Assembly: GCF_900104705.1 (NCBI RefSeq) | Contig: NZ_LT629734.1 | Span: 496,001-560,000, forward strand | Direction: 5' to 3' | From: Agrococcus carbonis | GTDB lineage: Bacteria > Actinomycetota > Actinomycetes > Actinomycetales > Microbacteriaceae | DNA: 64,000 nucleotides | Shown: positions 25,115 through 32,960 of the stretch, one piece after another | Layout of the letters: each line of letters begins with the position of its first letter | How positions within the stretch are numbered: position 1 is the first letter of the stretch | The notes under the pieces: model-generated | What the model saw: the letters and a program-made list of their open reading frames with translations, nothing else | Database searches by the model: none | What the model was told of the DNA's origin: nothing | Translations under genes and position numbers: made by a program

Positions 25115-26557
25115 TCACCAGCTGACCGGCAGCGCCTTGCCCTCCTCGTAGCCCGCCGCCGACTGCACGCCGACGCGCGCGCGCTCGCGGAACTCGGGCA
25201 CCGTCGCCGCGCCCGCGTACGTGAACGACGAGCGCACGCCGGAGGTGATCATGTCGACGAGGTCCTCGACGCTCGGCCGCTGCGGGTCGAGGAGGATCGT
25301 CGACGACGAGATGCCCTCGGCGAAGAGCGTCTTCCGCGCGAGCTCGTACGCGTCGAGGCCGGCGTTGCGGCCGAGCACGGCCTTGGTCGACGCCATGCCC
25401 CACGACTCCTTGTAGAGGCGGCCGCGGTCGTCGCGCTGCAGGCGGCCGGGTGCCTCGATCGTGCCGGCGAACCAGCTGCCCACCATGACGCTCGAGGCGC
25501 CCGCGGCGAGCGCGAGCGCGACGTCGCGCGGGTAGCGCACCCCGCCGTCGGCCCACACCCGCGCGCCCACCTCGATCGCGGCGGCCGCGGTGTCGAGCAC
25601 GGCCGAGAACTGCGGTCGCCCCACCGCCGTCATCATGCGCGTCGTGCACATCGCGCCGGGCCCGACGCCGACCTTGAGGATCGAGGCGCCGGCGGCGGCG
25701 AGGTCGCGCACGCCGTCGGCCGAGACGACGTTGCCCGCTGCGACCGGGATCGCGTCGCCGACCGCGGCGCGCACGGCCTCGAGGGCGCGCAGCATGCCGC
25801 CCTGGTGCCCGTGCGCCGTGTCGACGACGACGACGTCGGCGCCCGCGTCGACGAGCGCCTTGGCCTTCTGCCCGGGGTCGCCGTTGATGCCGACCGCGAC
25901 GGCGACCGAGAGGCGGCCGGATGCGTCGAGCGCCGGCGTGTAGATGTCGGCGCGGAGCGCGCCGAGCCGCGAGGCGATGCCGACGCACCGGCCGTCCTCG
26001 ACGACCGGGGCGACGTCGACGCCCTCGCGCTCGAGCGCGGCGAACATCGTGCGGCCGTCGACGGCCTCGGCCATGGTGAGCGCAGGCAGGTGCGAGTGCA
26101 GCAGGTCGCCGAGCGTCGCGTCGGGCAGCGCCGAGGCGAGCCGCTCGGCCGGGATCGCGCCGAGCAGCATGCCCTCGGCATCCTCGACCACCACCGCGTG
26201 GCCGGCGATCGCGGGCACGCGCCGCGTGACGTCGAGCACGATGTCGGTCGGCGCCGCGCGGTGGGGCGACTCGAGGCCGATCGGCTGCGCCTTGACCCAG
26301 TCGATGCCGGCGATCGTCTCCTCGAGCGGCGGATCCTGCGTCAGCACGGCGAGGCCGCCGCGGCGCGCGAGGGTCGCCGCCATGCGGGGGCCGGTGACCG
26401 AGTTCATGTTGGAGGCGACGATCGGGAGCGTCGCGCTCGTGCCGTCGTCGGGCGAGAGGTCGACCGACATGCGGGAGCCGACATCGCTGCGGCTGGGGAC
26501 GAGGAAGACGTCGGAGTAGGTGAGGTCGTGCTCCGGGACGTCGTCGATGAAGCGCAT
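25115..26557 (-). CDS. guaB1: GuaB1 family IMP dehydrogenase-related protein (likely GMP reductase)
   Basis: The 480-residue TIM-barrel protein of the IMPDH/GMPR family has a CBS pair inserted at about 95-205. The catalytic loop GVGPGAMCTTRMMTAVGRPQ puts the nucleophile at Cys304. The nucleotide site has DTAHGHQGG and GNVVSADGVRDL, and the flap region has RLYKESWGMASTKAVLGRN. The family is Actinobacteria-specific, and the mycobacterial member has been shown to be a GMP reductase (GMP to IMP), not an IMP dehydrogenase. ATG 26557 gives the canonical MRFIDDVPEHDLTYSDVFLVPSR. It follows the polymerase gene by 29 nt. Confidence 0.93.
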   Translation of the reverse strand: MRFIDDVPEHDLTYSDVFLVPSRSDVGSRMSVDLSPDDGTSATLPIVASNMNSVTGPRMAATLARRGGLAVLTQDPPLEETIAGIDWVKAQPIGLESPHRAAPTDIVLDVTRRVPAIAGHAVVVEDAEGMLLGAIPAERLASALPDATLGDLLHSHLPALTMAEAVDGRTMFAALEREGVDVAPVVEDGRCVGIASRLGALRADIYTPALDASGRLSVAVAVGINGDPGQKAKALVDAGADVVVVDTAHGHQGGMLRALEAVRAAVGDAIPVAAGNVVSADGVRDLAAAGASILKVGVGPGAMCTTRMMTAVGRPQFSAVLDTAAAAIEVGARVWADGGVRYPRDVALALAAGASSVMVGSWFAGTIEAPGRLQRDDRGRLYKESWGMASTKAVLGRNAGLDAYELARKTLFAEGISSSTILLDPQRPSVEDLVDMITSGVRSSFTYAGAATVPEFRERARVGVQSAAGYEEGKALPVSW

Positions 26558-26586
26558 GGCTCCAGGGTAGGCGTGCCGGGGCGCGC

Positions 26587-28176
26587 TCAGCCCTTCGCCT
26601 GGCTCCAGTCGGCGACGACGGCGGTCTGCACGGGGAACTCGATCGGGAAGGCGCCGAAGAGCATGCGGCCAGCGTCGGCCGCGGCCTCGCGCACCGACGC
26701 GGCCACCGCATCCGCCGCCTCCTCGGGCGCGTGCACGATGACCTCGTCGTGGAGGAAGCACACGAGCGCCGCCCCCTCGATGTCGCGGATGGCGCGGCGG
26801 ATGCCCGCCATCCACGCGAGCGCCCACTCGGCGGCGGTGCCCTGCACCACGAAGTTGCGCGTGAAGCGGCCCCACGCGCGCGCTTGCCGCAGGCCGCGCT
26901 CGTCGTCCCGCCAGCGGGGCGGCAGGGGCGACGTGCGGCCGAGCCACGTGCGCACGCGCTCGCGGCGCTCCCCTGCGCGCGCCGCGGCCTCGACGACGCC
27001 CATCGCCCGCGGGTAGGCGCGCGCGAGCCGCGGGAGGACGACGGCCGACTCCCCCGTCGTGCCGCCGTAGAGCGCGCCGAGCATCCCGATCTTGGCCTGC
27101 TGGCGGCTGTCGACGACGCCGCGGTCGACGAGGCCCTGGTAGAGGTCGGTGCCGCGGCCGGCCGCCGCGAGCGCCTGGTCGCGCGCGATCGCGGCGAGCG
27201 CGCGCGGCTCGAGCTGCGCGGCGTCGGCGACGACGAGCCGCATGCCGGGCTCGGCGGCGACCGCCGCGCGGATCTGCCGCGCGATCTGCATCGCCCCCGA
27301 TCCCTCGGTCGCCCAGCGGCCGGTGACGACGCCGCCGGGCACGTACTCGATCGCGAGGCGCGTGCGGCCCTGCGCGTCGGCGCGCGCCCAGCGCTGCGCC
27401 CACGCGCGGCCGTTCGCGGTGTGCAGGCGCGCGAGGTGCTTGTACTCGATGAGCGGTGCGATGACCGGGTGGTCGTGCTCGCGCAGCTCCCACCGCGCTG
27501 TCGAGGCGACGTCGAGCCCCGCGCGCCGCAGCGCCTTCAGCACCTCCTGCGGCGAGTCGGGGTTGAGCGACGGCGCGCCGAGGGCGTCGCGCACCTGCGC
27601 GGCGAGCGCCTCCATGCCGAGCGGCCGATCGCCCGGGCCCCCGCCCGCGGGCGGCTCGCCGAGCGCCTCGGCGAGCAGCGCGTCGTGCCGAGCGCGATCG
27701 AACGGCAGCCCCTGGCGGCTCAGCTCGACCGCGATGACCGCGCCCATCGACTCGGCGGCCGCGAGCATCCGCAAGCCAGCGTCGTCGCCGATCGCGGCCT
27801 CCTGCGCGGCGAGCTGGCCAGCGAGCTCGTCGAGCGGCTCGGCATCGGGCGCGAGCGAGAAGAGTCCCTCCGCCTCGGCCCGCAGCGCGCGCGACCAGCG
27901 CTCCTCGGCCGGGAGCCCGCGGGCGTCGACGAGGATGCGGTGCACGAGCCGCACGTCGCGCACGCGCTCGAGCCGCACGCCGGCGTCGAGGAGCGCCGGC
28001 ACGGCCGACCGGGCATCCTGCCAGACGATGCGCGCACGCGGCGCCGAGAGCCGCGCATCGTGGGCGACGTGCGCGCGGTCGTGCACCGCCGCATCCGTCG
28101 CCCGACCGCCGACGAGGGTCGCCACGGCGATGCGCTCGCCGCGATCGAGGGGCACGACGCCCACATCCGTGGCCAT
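26587..28176 (-). CDS. Short family-A DNA polymerase (annotated in relatives as bifunctional 3'-5' exonuclease/DNA polymerase)
   Basis: The 529-residue protein contains a complete family-A polymerase core. Motif A is VVADAAQLEPRALAAIARD, motif B is SRQQAKIGMLGALYGG with the essential lysine and YG, and motif C is CFLHDEVIVHAPEE. The N-terminal 180 residues align with the position of the 3'-5' exonuclease domain but lack the D-x-E exonuclease motif, so proofreading is doubtful. There is no 5' nuclease domain. This actinobacterial polymerase is distinct from the main PolA, and its role is not established. It is divergent from the HNH gene and upstream of guaB1. Confidence 0.88.
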   Translation of the reverse strand: MATDVGVVPLDRGERIAVATLVGGRATDAAVHDRAHVAHDARLSAPRARIVWQDARSAVPALLDAGVRLERVRDVRLVHRILVDARGLPAEERWSRALRAEAEGLFSLAPDAEPLDELAGQLAAQEAAIGDDAGLRMLAAAESMGAVIAVELSRQGLPFDRARHDALLAEALGEPPAGGGPGDRPLGMEALAAQVRDALGAPSLNPDSPQEVLKALRRAGLDVASTARWELREHDHPVIAPLIEYKHLARLHTANGRAWAQRWARADAQGRTRLAIEYVPGGVVTGRWATEGSGAMQIARQIRAAVAAEPGMRLVVADAAQLEPRALAAIARDQALAAAGRGTDLYQGLVDRGVVDSRQQAKIGMLGALYGGTTGESAVVLPRLARAYPRAMGVVEAAARAGERRERVRTWLGRTSPLPPRWRDDERGLRQARAWGRFTRNFVVQGTAAEWALAWMAGIRRAIRDIEGAALVCFLHDEVIVHAPEEAADAVAASVREAAADAGRMLFGAFPIEFPVQTAVVADWSQAKG

Positions 28177-28190
28177 ACCGGAACGCTAGT

Positions 28191-28211
28191 CGGCGGGTCC
28201 GACACCCGCCG
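28191..28211. promoter_or_regulatory. Inverted repeat in the polymerase/HNH divergent region
   Basis: CGGCGGGT (28191-28198) and ACCCGCCG (28204-28211) form a perfect 8-bp inverted repeat around CCGAC. It lies 15 nt before the polymerase start and 38 nt before the HNH start, a position suited to an operator or shared promoter element. Confidence 0.45.
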
Positions 28212-28248
28212 TTCACCGAAGCGCGGCAAGATGGTGTCGGAGACAGCG

Positions 28249-28755
28249 ATGACAGCGCAGGTTGTGGTGCTCAACGCGACGCTCGAGCCGATCGGCGTCG
28301 CTTCGCTGCAGCGCGCCGTGGCCTTCATCGTGAAGGAGCGCGCGCAGGTCATGCTCGCGGGCGACGGCACGATCCGGTCGAACTCGCTCGAGCTGCCCGT
28401 GCCGCGCGTCGTGGTCTTCAACGACTACGTGCAGATCCCGCACACGCGGCTCTACGACCGCATGCCGTGGACGCGCCGCGGCGTCCTCGACCGCGACCGC
28501 CGCCGCTGCGCCTACTGCGGGGGCCCGGGCGCGACCATCGACCACATCCAGCCCGTCTCGCGCGGCGGGGAGTCGAGCTGGCTCAACACCATCACCGCGT
28601 GCGTCGCGTGCAACGGCGCGAAGGGCAACCGGACGCCCGCGGAGGCCGGCATGCCGCTGCGGTTCGAGCCGCGCGTGGTGTGGCGGCGCGAGGTGATGAT
28701 GCTCGCCGTCGAGGCGGCGGGCGTCGACCTGCAGGCCCTCGGGCTCGCCCGCTGA
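28249..28755 (+). CDS. HNH endonuclease family protein
   Basis: The 168-residue protein begins TAQVVVLNATLEPIGVASLQRAVAFIVKERAQVM, a conserved N-terminus of a small actinobacterial/cyanobacterial HNH family. It carries the nuclease motif CAYCGGPGATIDHIQPVSRGG followed by CVACNGAKGNRTP (two CxxC knuckles, His-Asn-His geometry). The family is chromosomal and not tied to phage; its substrate is unknown. ATG 28249 has GGAG 6 nt upstream; ATG 28231 would add six residues. It has its own promoter region, divergent from the polymerase. Confidence 0.88.
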   Translation: MTAQVVVLNATLEPIGVASLQRAVAFIVKERAQVMLAGDGTIRSNSLELPVPRVVVFNDYVQIPHTRLYDRMPWTRRGVLDRDRRRCAYCGGPGATIDHIQPVSRGGESSWLNTITACVACNGAKGNRTPAEAGMPLRFEPRVVWRREVMMLAVEAAGVDLQALGLAR

Positions 28756-28807
28756 CCGCCGCGCTCGACCCTGAGCGCCGTGGCGCCGGGCCGCTCGGGA
28801 GCGCCAC

Positions 28808-28846
28808 TATGCTGGTGGGCAGTGTCGCCGCAGGCCTCCCTGCGGC
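28808..28846 (+). promoter_or_regulatory. kgd leader: -10 box and 5' UTR hairpin
   Basis: TATGCT (28808-28813) is a good -10 hexamer without a clear -35. Just downstream GCCGCAGG (28827-28834) and CCTGCGGC (28839-28846) form a perfect 8-bp hairpin with a CCTC loop. It would be in the kgd 5' UTR, 33 nt before the chosen GTG start, and may stabilise the message or regulate it. No ligand aptamer was recognised. Confidence 0.5.
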
Positions 28847-28879
28847 ATGCCCGGAGAATCGAAAGAGGCGATCGATACC

Positions 28880-31800
28880 GTGTCCACCCCTGCGGACGAC
28901 AACGATTTCGGAGCGAACGAGTGGCTCGTCGAGGAGCAGTACCAGCTCTTCGCGAAGGACAAGGACTCGGTGGCCCGATCGTGGTGGCCCATCCTGGAGC
29001 GGTACGCGGCGCAGCGTGACGCGGGAGGCGCGGCGACGAGCATGAGCGAGCGCCCCGAGCGGCCCGCGTCGCAGGGCGCCGCGCCTGAGGCCACGGCGCA
29101 GCAGTCGCAGGCGTCGCAGCCCCAGGGCGGGACGGAGCAGGCGGATGCGCCCAGGGCCGAGTCGGCGAAGGCCCCGGCCGCCCCGTCGAAGCCGACGCCG
29201 CCGCGCCGGCCGGTGCGCAACGAGTCGCGCCCCGAGCAGCCCGTCGACTCGGGCGAGGGGCAGCGCGCCCAGGACGCGCCCCGCGAGGACACCGAGGGCC
29301 AGGCCGAGACGCCCGCCCCCGCCGCGAAGGGCGACGGCGGCATCGTCGCCAAGACGACCGCGCAGGCCGCCCGCCCGACCCCCGTTCCGGCGGATGCGCC
29401 CACCGCTCAGGCGAAGAAGGAGCAGGCGCAGAAGGACGAGAAGGCGCAGTCGGCCGACGCCAAGCCCGCCGACGAGCCCGTCGTCACGACCCTGCGCGGC
29501 ATGCCCAAGACCCTCGCCGCCAACATGGACAAGTCGCTGACGATGCCGACCGCCACGAGCGTGCGCACGGTGCCGGCGAAGCTCATGATCGATCAGCGCA
29601 TCGTCATCAACAACCACCTGCGACGCACGCGCGGCGGCAAGGTGTCGTTCACGCACATCATCGGCTACGCGCTCGTGCAGGCGCTCAAGGCCTTCCCGAG
29701 CCAGAACGTCTACTACGACGTCGTCGACGGCAAGCCGGCGATGATCGCGCCGCCGCACATCAACCTCGGCATCGCGATCGACATCCCCAAGCCCGACGGC
29801 ACCCGCGCGCTGCTCGTGCCGAGCATCAAGGCGTGCGAGACGATGGACTTCTCGGAGTTCGTCGAGGCGTACGAGGCGCTCGTGAAGAAGGCGCGCGCGA
29901 ACAAGCTCGACGCGGGCGACTTCGCGGGCACGACGATCTCGCTCACGAACCCCGGCGGCATCGGCACCGTGCACTCGGTGCCGCGCCTCATGCCCGGCCA
30001 GGGCTGCATCATCGGCGTCGGCGCGCTCGACTACTCGGCCGAGTTCATGGGCGCGAGCCCCGAGCGGCTGGCGGATGCGGGCGTCGGCAAGACCGTGACC
30101 CTCACATCGACCTACGACCACCGCGTCATCCAGGGCGCCGGCTCGGGCGAGTTCCTGAAGATCGTGCACGGCCTCATCGTCGGCGAGCAGGACTTCTACC
30201 GCGACATCTTCGCCGACCTGCGCATCCCCTACGAGCCGATCAAGTGGTCGACCGACGTCTCGGTGCGCGAGGCGGACGAGCTCTCGAAGCAGACGCGCGT
30301 GACGCAGCTCATCAACGCGTTCCGGGTGCGCGGCCACCTCATGGCCGACATCGACCCGCTCGAGTTCGTGCAGCGCACGCACCCGGACCTCGAGATCGAG
30401 CAGCACGGCCTCTCGTTCTGGGACCTCGACCGCGAGTTCGTCACCGGCGGCTTCGGCGGCAAGCGCTCTGCGCTGCTGCGCGACATCCTCGGCGTGCTGC
30501 GCGACTCGTACTGCCGCACGATCGGCGTCGAGTACATGCACATCGCCGACCCGGCGCAGCGCGCGTGGTTCCAGAGCCACCTCGAGGTGCCCTACGTCAA
30601 GCCCACGCACGACGAGCAGATGCGGATCCTGCGCAAGCTCAACGAGGCCGAGGCGTTCGAGACGTTCCTGCAGACGAAGTACGTCGGCCAGAAGCGCTTC
30701 TCGCTCGAGGGCGCCGAGTCGATGATCGCCTTCCTCGACGCGCTGCTCGCCGGCGCCGCCGAGGCGGGCCTCGACGAGGTCGCGATCGGCATGCCGCACC
30801 GCGGCCGCCTCAACGTGCTCACCTCGATCGCCGGCAAGACGTACGGCCAGGTGTTCCAGGAGTTCGAGGGCGCCGCCGTCTTCCAGGGCTCGGGCGACGT
30901 GAAGTACCACCTCGGCAACGCGGGCGAGTTCACCGCCGCCGACGGCTCGACGGTCCCCGTGTACCTCGCCGCGAACCCCTCGCACCTCGAGGCGGTCAAC
31001 GGCGTGCTCGAGGGCATCGTGCGCGCGAAGCAGGACCGCATCGGCGACGGCGAGCACAGCGTGCTGCCCGTGCTCGTGCACGGCGATGCGGCGAACGCCG
31101 GCCAGGGCGTCGTGTTCGAGACGCACCAGCTCTCGCAGCTGCGCGCGTACAAGACCGGCGGCACCGTGCACCTCGTCGTGAACAACCAGGTCGGCTTCAC
31201 GACCCCGCCGAGCGAGTCGCGCTCGTCGACCTACGCGACCGATGTCGCGAAGTCGATCCACGCGCCGATCCTGCACGTGAACGGCGACGACCCCGAGGCG
31301 GTGGTGCGCGTGGCAGAGCTCGCGTTCCAGTACCGCCAGGAGTTCAAGCGCGACATCGTCATCGACCTCATCTGCTACCGCCGCCGCGGGCACAACGAGG
31401 GCGACGACCCCACCATGACGCAGCCGCTCATGTACTCGCTCATCGAGCAGAAGCGCTCCGTGCGCACCCTCTACGCCGAGAACCTCGTCGGCCGCGGTGA
31501 CATCACCAAGGAGGAGTACGAGGCGGCGCAGGCCGACTTCCAGGGCAAGCTCGAGCGCGCCTTCATGGAGACGCACGCCGCCGCGACCGGCTCGATGCCG
31601 ATCGTGCCCGCCGAGCCCGCCGAGGCCACGGGCGAGCCCGAGGCCACCGGCGTCGACGCATCCGTCATCCACGCGATCGGCGACGCGCACGGCAACCCGC
31701 CCGAGGCGTTCACCGTGCACCCGAAGGTGCGCCAGGTGCTCGACAAGCGCGTCAAGGCGAGCCGCGAGGGCGGCATCGACTGGGCGTTCGGCGAGCTGCT

Positions 31801-32794
31801 CGCGCTCGGCTCGCTGCTGCTCGAGGGCACGCCCGTGCGCATGTCGGGCCAGGACACGCGTCGCGGCACGTTCGTGCAGCGCCACGCCGTCATGCACGAC
31901 CGCCGCAACGGCCAGGAGTGGCTGCCGCTGGCCAACCTCGGGCCCGACCAGGCCCGGCTGTCGATCTACGACTCGCTGCTGAGCGAGTACGCGGCGATGG
32001 CGTTCGAGTACGGCTACTCGGTCGAGCGCCCCGACGCGCTCGTGCTGTGGGAGGCGCAGTTCGGCGACTTCGCCAACGGCGCGCAGATCGTCATCGACGA
32101 GTTCATCGCGTCGGCCGAGCAGAAGTGGAACCAGCACTCCTCGCTCGTGCTGCTGCTGCCGCACGGCTACGAGGGCGCCGGCCCCGACCACTCGTCGGGC
32201 CGCATCGAGCGCTTCCTCCAGCTCTCCGCCGAGAACAACATGACGGTCGCGCGGCCCTCGACGCCGGCGAACCACTTCCACCTGCTGCGCCGCCAGGCGT
32301 ACGCGCGGCCCCGCCGCCCGCTCGTGGTCTTCACGCCGAAGGCGATGCTGCGGCTGCGGGATGCGACGAGCTCGGTCGAGGAGTTCACCTCCGGCCGCTT
32401 CCAGACGGTGATCGACGACCAGCAGGTGCAGGACGCCGGCGCCGTCACGCGCGTGCTCCTCCACTCGGGCAAGATCCACTACGACCTGAAGGCCGAGCTC
32501 GCGAAGCGCGGCCGCAGCGACGTGGCGCTCGTGCGCGTCGAGCAGCTCTACCCGCTGCCGATCGACGAGATCAACGCCGTGGTCGACCGCTACCCGAACG
32601 CCGAGCTCGTCTGGGTGCAGGAGGAGCCGCTCAACCAGGGCGCCTGGCCGTTCGTGCACCTCGTGCTCCCCCGCCACCTGCACGGCCGCACGCTCAAGGT
32701 CGTCGGCCGCCCGCAGTCGGCGAGCCCGGCGACCGGCTCGGCCAAGCGCTCGGCGCGCGAGCTCACGACGATCCTGGAGTCGGCCCTCGGCTGA
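28880..32794 (+). CDS. kgd: Multifunctional 2-oxoglutarate dehydrogenase E2/E1 (alpha-ketoglutarate decarboxylase)
   Basis: The 1304-residue fusion, typical of Actinobacteria, supplies the E1 and succinyltransferase parts of the TCA-cycle oxoglutarate dehydrogenase. The first 40 residues (DFGANEWLVEEQYQLFAKD) are the E1 N-terminal arm. A Pro/Ala/Gln linker runs to about 200. The acyltransferase domain (about 200-455) includes FTHIIGYALVQALKAFP and the active site STYDHRVIQGAGSGEFL. The ThDP-dependent E1 (about 465-1304) has MPHRGRLNVL, HGDAANAGQGVVFET and RRRGHNEGDDPTMTQPLMY. Homologues are inhibited by the FHA protein GarA/OdhI. GTG 28880 has AAAGAGG upstream; ATG 28847 overlaps a hairpin and lacks a ribosome site. 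Confidence 0.97.
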   Translation: MSTPADDNDFGANEWLVEEQYQLFAKDKDSVARSWWPILERYAAQRDAGGAATSMSERPERPASQGAAPEATAQQSQASQPQGGTEQADAPRAESAKAPAAPSKPTPPRRPVRNESRPEQPVDSGEGQRAQDAPREDTEGQAETPAPAAKGDGGIVAKTTAQAARPTPVPADAPTAQAKKEQAQKDEKAQSADAKPADEPVVTTLRGMPKTLAANMDKSLTMPTATSVRTVPAKLMIDQRIVINNHLRRTRGGKVSFTHIIGYALVQALKAFPSQNVYYDVVDGKPAMIAPPHINLGIAIDIPKPDGTRALLVPSIKACETMDFSEFVEAYEALVKKARANKLDAGDFAGTTISLTNPGGIGTVHSVPRLMPGQGCIIGVGALDYSAEFMGASPERLADAGVGKTVTLTSTYDHRVIQGAGSGEFLKIVHGLIVGEQDFYRDIFADLRIPYEPIKWSTDVSVREADELSKQTRVTQLINAFRVRGHLMADIDPLEFVQRTHPDLEIEQHGLSFWDLDREFVTGGFGGKRSALLRDILGVLRDSYCRTIGVEYMHIADPAQRAWFQSHLEVPYVKPTHDEQMRILRKLNEAEAFETFLQTKYVGQKRFSLEGAESMIAFLDALLAGAAEAGLDEVAIGMPHRGRLNVLTSIAGKTYGQVFQEFEGAAVFQGSGDVKYHLGNAGEFTAADGSTVPVYLAANPSHLEAVNGVLEGIVRAKQDRIGDGEHSVLPVLVHGDAANAGQGVVFETHQLSQLRAYKTGGTVHLVVNNQVGFTTPPSESRSSTYATDVAKSIHAPILHVNGDDPEAVVRVAELAFQYRQEFKRDIVIDLICYRRRGHNEGDDPTMTQPLMYSLIEQKRSVRTLYAENLVGRGDITKEEYEAAQADFQGKLERAFMETHAAATGSMPIVPAEPAEATGEPEATGVDASVIHAIGDAHGNPPEAFTVHPKVRQVLDKRVKASREGGIDWAFGELLALGSLLLEGTPVRMSGQDTRRGTFVQRHAVMHDRRNGQEWLPLANLGPDQARLSIYDSLLSEYAAMAFEYGYSVERPDALVLWEAQFGDFANGAQIVIDEFIASAEQKWNQHSSLVLLLPHGYEGAGPDHSSGRIERFLQLSAENNMTVARPSTPANHFHLLRRQAYARPRRPLVVFTPKAMLRLRDATSSVEEFTSGRFQTVIDDQQVQDAGAVTRVLLHSGKIHYDLKAELAKRGRSDVALVRVEQLYPLPIDEINAVVDRYPNAELVWVQEEPLNQGAWPFVHLVLPRHLHGRTLKVVGRPQSASPATGSAKRSARELTTILESALG

Positions 32795-32838
32795 TCGAGC
32801 GATCCTCGGTTCGCGCTGAGCAAGCGCTCAGCCCCACC

Positions 32839-32878
32839 CGCAGATCCCCCCACGATTCCGGTCGAGGGGGGATCTGCG
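32839..32878. terminator. Strong hairpin terminator after kgd
   Basis: The arms 32839-32851 and 32866-32878 are perfectly complementary over 13 bp (CGCAGATCCCCCC with GGGGGGATCTGCG) around a 14-nt loop. It is 45 nt after the kgd stop and immediately before the next promoter. The following T-run is weak, as is common in GC-rich actinobacteria. Confidence 0.85.
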
Positions 32879-32879
32879 C

Positions 32880-32908
32880 TTGTCGCGCCCGCGACCCGTG
32901 CCTACGTT
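32880..32908 (+). promoter_or_regulatory. Sigma70-like promoter opening the exopolysaccharide locus
   Basis: TTGTCG (32880-32885) and TACGTT (32903-32908) are separated by exactly 17 nt. Transcription would start near 32915. That excludes the TTG at 32880 as the start of the sugar-transferase gene and leaves a leader of about 45-55 nt. Confidence 0.7.
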
Positions 32909-32960
32909 TGGAAACAGTGTTACCAGTGGTCGGCGACGGCGCCGATGTGCGGGGAAGCAG

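Noticed and set aside
28847..28879. ATG 28847 as start of kgd
   Set aside because: It directly follows a stable hairpin, has no ribosome site, and adds residues not typical of Kgd; GTG 28880 has AAAGAGG upstream and gives the canonical N-terminus.
28592..32683. Very long open frame on the minus strand, opposite kgd and part of the HNH gene
   Set aside because: It is antisense to the unmistakable Kgd protein, has a His/Arg/Val-biased composition typical of antisense frames in GC-rich DNA, and shows no domain.
32880..32960. TTG 32880 as start of the sugar transferase
   Set aside because: The TTG is part of a well-formed -35 box, and transcription should start about 35 nt downstream of it.
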